Source of the DNA: a candidate division CSSED10-310 bacterium
Lineage (GTDB): Bacteria > CSSED10-310 > JAFGJC01
Assembly (NCBI GenBank): GCA_016929305.1
Contig: JAFGJC010000030.1
Coordinates: 1 to 9,455, forward strand
Direction: 5' to 3'
DNA length: 9,455 bases
Each line of letters starts with the position of its first letter. Within the stretch, counting starts at the first letter, position 1. The notes beneath the pieces were generated by a model. That model searched no databases and was not told the DNA's origin. It saw only the letters and a list, made by a program, of their open reading frames with translations. Positions 6,211 through 9,455 of the stretch are shown here, one piece after another. The position numbers were made by a program, and so were the translations under genes.

Positions 6211-6339
6211 GATGGGGACCCCGGTTGGGATCCCCATCCCCTTGGAAACTCTTGCAGGGGGCATTTCATCCCCCTGCACTCCCCGATCAGCTTTTTGAAA
6301 AAGCTGAGCAAAACTTTTTCCGGATTCTTTCAGATCCGG
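6211..6339 (+). repeat. Cluster of four hairpins between istB and the IS right end
   Basis: There are four successive inverted repeats: GATGGGGA/TCCCCATC (6211-6238, extended by an inner CCC/GGG), GCAGGGGG/CCCCCTGC (6254-6277), TCAGCTTTTT/AAAAAGCTGA (6287-6307) and CCGGAT/ATCCGG (6320-6339). Their sequences are unrelated to one another and no protein-coding frame is convincing here. They may end istAB transcription and block readthrough in either direction. Confidence 0.7.
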
Positions 6340-6375
6340 CGTACTGATCGAGACTTTTCCTTCGGATAAAACATC

Positions 6376-6452
6376 GCTCGCACCTTTCGGATTCGGTGCT
6401 CGCGATCAACCGGAACCGCTGCTCGCGAGCGCCCGGAATCGGTGGCCTACTC
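6376..6452 (-). repeat. Right subterminal repeats of IS21
   Basis: GCTCGC, the inverse of GCGAGC, occurs at 6376, 6398 and 6421, with intervening CGGATTCGGT, CCGGAACCG and CCGGAATCGGT blocks that are inverse versions of the left-end GATTCCGG units. Spacing is 22-23 bp, against 21 bp on the left. Confidence 0.7.
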
Positions 6453-6454
6453 CT

Positions 6455-6467
6455 GCCGGAATATGCA
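6455..6467 (-). repeat. Right terminal inverted repeat of IS21
   Basis: GCCGGAATATGCA, the exact inverse of 3732-3744. Confidence 0.88.
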
Positions 6468-6473
6468 CGCTTC
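6468..6473. repeat. Target-site duplication, right copy (CGCTTC)
   Basis: Identical to 3726-3731. On the minus strand it encodes Glu-Ala (GAAGCG), and keeping one copy rejoins the interrupted ORF in frame. Confidence 0.85.
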
Positions 6474-6650
6474 CCTTCTGAGACTTTCCTCATTGTTCCC
6501 AATAGCCTTGTAGTTCAAGTTAACAGTCCATCCCTTCACTTTTTGGTCTGTTTCCGAACTCCTTTTTGCTTCCTGCTCAAGATGGAAAATCAATCCTTGG
6601 ATAGAGCTAGTATAATCGGCTCTATCCCGAAAGGCTGAACAAAGTTTCAT
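6468..6650 (-). pseudogene. 5' part of the ORF split by IS21; duplicate of a nuclease-domain gene's 3' end
   Basis: The minus-strand ATG at 6650 overlaps the SIR2-TPR stop (ATGA) and reads MKLCSAFRDR... to LRREA at the IS edge. Joined to 3675-3725, it would have been an ORF of about 77 codons. From LIF onward, 47 of 55 residues equal those ending the protein at 8660-9455, including the run TDQKVKGWTVN. The first 20 or so residues align only loosely (DRADYTSS against NRLSFLLP). It has no room for the PD-(D/E)XK-like core present in the full gene, so it is either a regenerated tail after cargo insertion or a decaying duplicate. The SIR2 junction may have let it be translated before the IS landed. 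Confidence 0.8.
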
Positions 6651-8605
6651 TCAGAAACATGCATTACTCTATCCATTCCTTGAAATCCTAAGTTCGATAG
6701 ATTTTGCCTCAGGGAGAGGATATATCGATTTCTCACCGCTCCAAGTTCTGTACCTCCAGATTCTAAATAACTTATCATTCGCTGGATGGTTTCTATGTAA
6801 TTTGGCAACTGGTGGATTGCCTCTGGGAGTTCCAGCATGATAGATGTACATTTCCTGAGAATAGCTAATCCTTCATCCCAATTCACGAGACGAATGCAAA
6901 GATCGTGACCTTTGAGAATTAACGCTTGGATCCGAACCGACATAAGGCCATCTCTTTGAGATACTATTTTCAGAACCTTGTTTAAAAGACAACGAGCATC
7001 GTTAATACATTCCGTATGAAAAAGGCAATTTGCCTGGTTTAATTGGGAACACAAATATTGAGCTTCGTCTCCACAGAATTTCCAGCATCTTTGCGCCTGT
7101 TTGAAGCAATATAGGGCAATGTCATAGTCATTTCGAATCGCGTATTGACATCCAAGATTATGATACACTTCTGCGAGATCCCGGCCGCGACCTTGTCGTT
7201 TTAGTGATGGGATTAGTGAGAGATAGAGTTCAATCGATTTCTTGTTCTTTCCGAGTCGACCGAGAATGATCGCATGGAGCACCTTGGCATCTAATACGAG
7301 GGTTTGATCTCCTGACTTTTCCGCAAATTTAATAGCATGACTAGAGGCGTTTTGGGCTTTTCTATATTCACCTAAGGAATCGTGTATATCGGCAATATCA
7401 AGGTTGATCCTTGATACAACCCAAGTAGGAACCGGTGGGACGAGCCTTGATTGCAATTTTTTTAAGGCTGTTATTTTTTCCCGATCAGTATATCGAAACC
7501 TGATGAGATTCTCTTCAATCGTGAATCGAACTCTTGAGGGTATTTCATATCCGGATGCATGATCAAGAAAATTTAAAGACTGCTGAATGTTTCCAGAACA
7601 GAATAATATCCGTGTTAGAGCGAACAGAATTTCATCGCCTGAAAGACACTTGCAGGTTGCAAGGATTGATTCCCTAACATCGGGTATAGGGGAATCAATT
7701 GGATCATGAACATTGGCGTTTGAATCAATGCAACTAAGCAATAATTCCAAGAATTTTGTCGTATCTGCGGAAAACGTAATATCGTACCAGCTGTTATTCT
7801 TAGTCTTTTTGCTAAGCCTCCTAATGTGCGCTTCGACATCTTGGAGAGTGCATTCTTCAGACGAGTGCTGGATCCAAACAATCTGTTTGCCTGGCAATGC
7901 CTTGAGGGCTGGTATTATATCAAGTTTGTCACTACCAGAGTAACCAAGCACGAAGCACATTCGATTTTCGAGAGCTTTCATTAGCGCGGAATATCGCGGG
8001 ATACTTAATCCTGTCGGTGATGGAGATCTTCCACGGCGCGTAAGATCCGAGTAAGAGCAAACAATGGTATTGGGACTGTTTATACATCCATGTAGTTTCA
8101 ACAGCCTGACCCTATTAGAGAATTTATCAAATTTCCGACAATCATTAATCGAGGCTATTGCTGCAGTTGACGTACCACGATTCCGCAAAACCTCCTCGAC
8201 ATTGGCATCGAAATTCGTAGTTATTAGTGAGCAACCCAGTTCACCTAAATAGGCTAATATTTCATGGTTTTTGTTTGGTGCGATATGTTTATATGGTTGG
8301 AGCAATCTTGAGACAAGTCCTCTTCTGACAGAAGACAATTCGTCCAATAGGAGTTCGAACTGCGGCCAAGAGTCGGGTTTCACCGGAATTGGTATATTCT
8401 CCCAGGTTGCTTTTAAACCGATTACCAACGCTTCCCATATTGTAGACAAAAATGCATTTGCCAGAGGAAGGGAAGTCGGACTTGGATACGAGACACCTGC
8501 TCCGAACAGGAGGGCAACACGACGAGGCGCAAGATCTTTTAAAGAATCAGATATTCGAGTTTTTTTACAGTTCACTGAATCACCAATATCGCTGATTTTC
8601 TGCAA
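6647..8605 (-). CDS. SIR2-TPR protein, probable NAD-depleting defence effector
   Basis: A 652-aa protein. Residues about 25-290 are a SIR2-like Rossmann domain: LFGAGVS (33-39) for NAD binding, TTNFD (129-133) with the conserved Asn131, KLHG (170-173) with the catalytic-type His172, and VLGYSGSD (219-226). Residues about 400-560 contain helical TPR-like repeats (RKAQNASSHAIKFAEKSGD, DLAEVYHNLGCQYAIRNDYDIALYCFKQA). No Walker A lies between, so it is not a SIR2-STAND (Avs-type) NTPase. SIR2 domains of this type in anti-phage systems hydrolyse NAD+ and stop growth on infection, with the TPR part as the likely sensor. That role is inferred from architecture and context. The start is unclear. TTG at 8605 is the first usable codon in this frame without a good ribosome site, while an ATG at 8663 in another frame overlaps the upstream stop. 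The gene ends in an ATGA overlap with the next ORF. Confidence 0.82.
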   Translation of the reverse strand: MQKISDIGDSVNCKKTRISDSLKDLAPRRVALLFGAGVSYPSPTSLPLANAFLSTIWEALVIGLKATWENIPIPVKPDSWPQFELLLDELSSVRRGLVSRLLQPYKHIAPNKNHEILAYLGELGCSLITTNFDANVEEVLRNRGTSTAAIASINDCRKFDKFSNRVRLLKLHGCINSPNTIVCSYSDLTRRGRSPSPTGLSIPRYSALMKALENRMCFVLGYSGSDKLDIIPALKALPGKQIVWIQHSSEECTLQDVEAHIRRLSKKTKNNSWYDITFSADTTKFLELLLSCIDSNANVHDPIDSPIPDVRESILATCKCLSGDEILFALTRILFCSGNIQQSLNFLDHASGYEIPSRVRFTIEENLIRFRYTDREKITALKKLQSRLVPPVPTWVVSRINLDIADIHDSLGEYRKAQNASSHAIKFAEKSGDQTLVLDAKVLHAIILGRLGKNKKSIELYLSLIPSLKRQGRGRDLAEVYHNLGCQYAIRNDYDIALYCFKQAQRCWKFCGDEAQYLCSQLNQANCLFHTECINDARCLLNKVLKIVSQRDGLMSVRIQALILKGHDLCIRLVNWDEGLAILRKCTSIMLELPEAIHQLPNYIETIQRMISYLESGGTELGAVRNRYILSLRQNLSNLGFQGMDRVMHVSE

Positions 8606-8659
8606 TTCATCTACCGATTGCGCTCTTTTCCTTATTGTCGAGTTGTATCTGCACCCAAT

Positions 8660-9455
8660 TCATCCTTTTTTTAACCTTTGGAACGCCTGGATAATGACCT
8701 TGTTAAGCGCTTCCCGCCTGAGAGCTTCCTCGTCGTTCCCAATAGCCTTGTAGTTGAAATTAACAGTCCAACCCTTAACTTTTTGGTCAGTACAGTCTTT
8801 CCTTGCCGCTTCCTGTTCTAGCTGAAAAATTAGTTCTTGAGGGAGAAGAAACGATAACCGGTTCTGCTCGGATGGATTGAAACCATCTGTTGCGAGCTTT
8901 TTCAGGCTAGAAAGAGCTCTCTTCTCCTGAGAGCATACGATCACTTTGTCATATCCGGCATCCAGGCATTTCCGGATATTCCCCATTTCCTGCGAGAGCT
9001 TCGAAGTAAGGGATATTTCGCACGCGATGCGCCTGCCGGACATTTCAAGCCCTATATCAACCTTTCCTTTGCCATCCGGAGTCGGCTCCTCGATAATTGC
9101 GCGAAATCCCAGGTTCTCAGCAAGCTTTTTGATCAACGTCTGCAGATACCTGTGCTCGCTTCCGCCTGAACCTTCCAGATCCGTGTCATGTAAATCCGGA
9201 ATAACAGGTATATCCGGCAGAACCTCATTCATTTCACGCTTAATCTCAACAAGTTCCTTTAGGGGTTTCTGAACCACCGGCGCAGGCTGTTCATCAATAA
9301 CAACGACCTCCGATACATGTTCTACGGGAACGGAAAATTTACGTCTGGAATTTTCAACAATCTGCTTTCGCCTTTCAGTCGCCTTACCAGGATCAACCTC
9401 CGGATCGGGGTAGGTATTTAAGTTGAAGTCGTTTTCAGCCTTGTCGATACGGACA
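8660..9455 (-). CDS. C-terminal part of a protein with PD-(D/E)XK-like domain (5' end outside window)
   Basis: The minus-strand frame is open from the right edge to the TGA at 8660-8662, so this is a partial gene. An apparent GTG start at 9277 lies mid-gene, since coding-like sequence (ENDFNLNTYPDPEVDPG, ERRKQIVENSRRKFSVPVE) continues upstream. The core HRYLQTLIKKLAENLGFRA, GKGKVDIGLE, RRIACEIS, NIRKCLDAGYDKVIVCS has the order of a restriction-endonuclease-like fold: helix, VD strand, (A)CE strand, then helix and VIV strand. The Lys of the E-x-K motif is replaced (EIS), so cleavage is uncertain. I recall similar tails on conjugative ATPase or coupling-type proteins of integrative elements, but the ATPase domain is not in the window and this remains tentative. 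The last 55 residues are duplicated around the IS21 element. Confidence 0.65.
   Translation of the reverse strand, partial: VRIDKAENDFNLNTYPDPEVDPGKATERRKQIVENSRRKFSVPVEHVSEVVVIDEQPAPVVQKPLKELVEIKREMNEVLPDIPVIPDLHDTDLEGSGGSEHRYLQTLIKKLAENLGFRAIIEEPTPDGKGKVDIGLEMSGRRIACEISLTSKLSQEMGNIRKCLDAGYDKVIVCSQEKRALSSLKKLATDGFNPSEQNRLSFLLPQELIFQLEQEAARKDCTDQKVKGWTVNFNYKAIGNDEEALRREALNKVIIQAFQRLKKG

Larger units (their letters stand above)
3732..6467 (+). mobile_element. Complete IS21-family insertion sequence, 2736 bp
   Basis: The element begins TGCATATTCCGGC and ends with the inverse GCCGGAATATGCA, giving 13-bp terminal inverted repeats with the 5'-TG...CA-3' tips usual for IS21. It carries istA and istB in the standard order. 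It is flanked by a 6-bp direct repeat, within the family's usual 4-8 bp. The boundaries are confirmed by comparison with the uninterrupted paralogous sequence near 8700. Both genes are full length and keep their catalytic motifs, so the element may be active and the insertion recent. Confidence 0.93.

Noticed and set aside
6647..8605. SIR2-STAND (Avs-like) NTPase
   Set aside because: No Walker A or B motif between the SIR2 and TPR parts, and the chain is too short.
8271..8753. 160-aa plus-strand ORF
   Set aside because: It lies antisense across the SIR2 motifs and the end of the 8660-9455 gene. It is low-complexity Ser/Arg-rich and shadow-like.
9278..9455. Treating the GTG at 9277 as the real start of the right-edge gene
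   Set aside because: The frame stays open to the window edge with protein-like sequence, so the gene is partial and starts beyond the window.

Overview
The window reads as accessory DNA from a bacterial mobile or integrative region. It holds no housekeeping genes, rRNA or tRNA. The organism cannot be fixed from the sequence. The large serine recombinase followed by a tandem HTH gene, the Shine-Dalgarno sites and the IS21 element would suit a Gram-negative such as a deltaproteobacterium (Desulfobacterota), but that is a low-confidence inference.

Left part (1-2641, plus strand). The 3' end of a large serine recombinase overlaps a gene for a tandem XRE-type HTH protein. Next come an XRE repressor-like gene and an ImmA/IrrE metallopeptidase gene with overlapping GTGA stop/start, then a small GIY-YIG-like protein. 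The same 19-bp interrupted palindrome (TGTwCGCTGTAAGCnnACA) occurs in front of the XRE gene and in front of the GIY-YIG gene. The three genes therefore look like one regulon, probably repressed by the XRE protein and released by the ImmA-like protease. A rho-independent terminator closes it.

Middle (2656-3731). A 53-aa Cys-rich protein on the plus strand converges on an HNH nuclease gene on the minus strand. The HNH protein carries a diverged copy of the 53-aa protein as an internal module, then an unusual C-terminal segment.

IS element (3732-6467). This is a complete IS21-family element with istA, istB, 13-bp terminal inverted repeats, subterminal repeats at both ends and a 6-bp target duplication (CGCTTC). 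Four hairpins lie between istB and the right end. It sits inside a short minus-strand ORF, and removing it with one target copy restores the frame.

Right part (6468-9455, minus strand). The ORF broken by the IS is a second copy of the 3' end of the gene that runs off the right edge (8660-9455), whose product has a PD-(D/E)XK-like domain. Between the two copies lies a SIR2-TPR gene with the residues expected of an NAD-consuming SIR2 effector, a probable anti-phage defence gene. The original minus-strand order was nuclease-domain gene, SIR2-TPR, duplicated 3' end, HNH, with ATGA overlaps at the first two junctions. This looks like a cargo slot bounded by duplicated 3' ends of a host-element gene, later hit by IS21.
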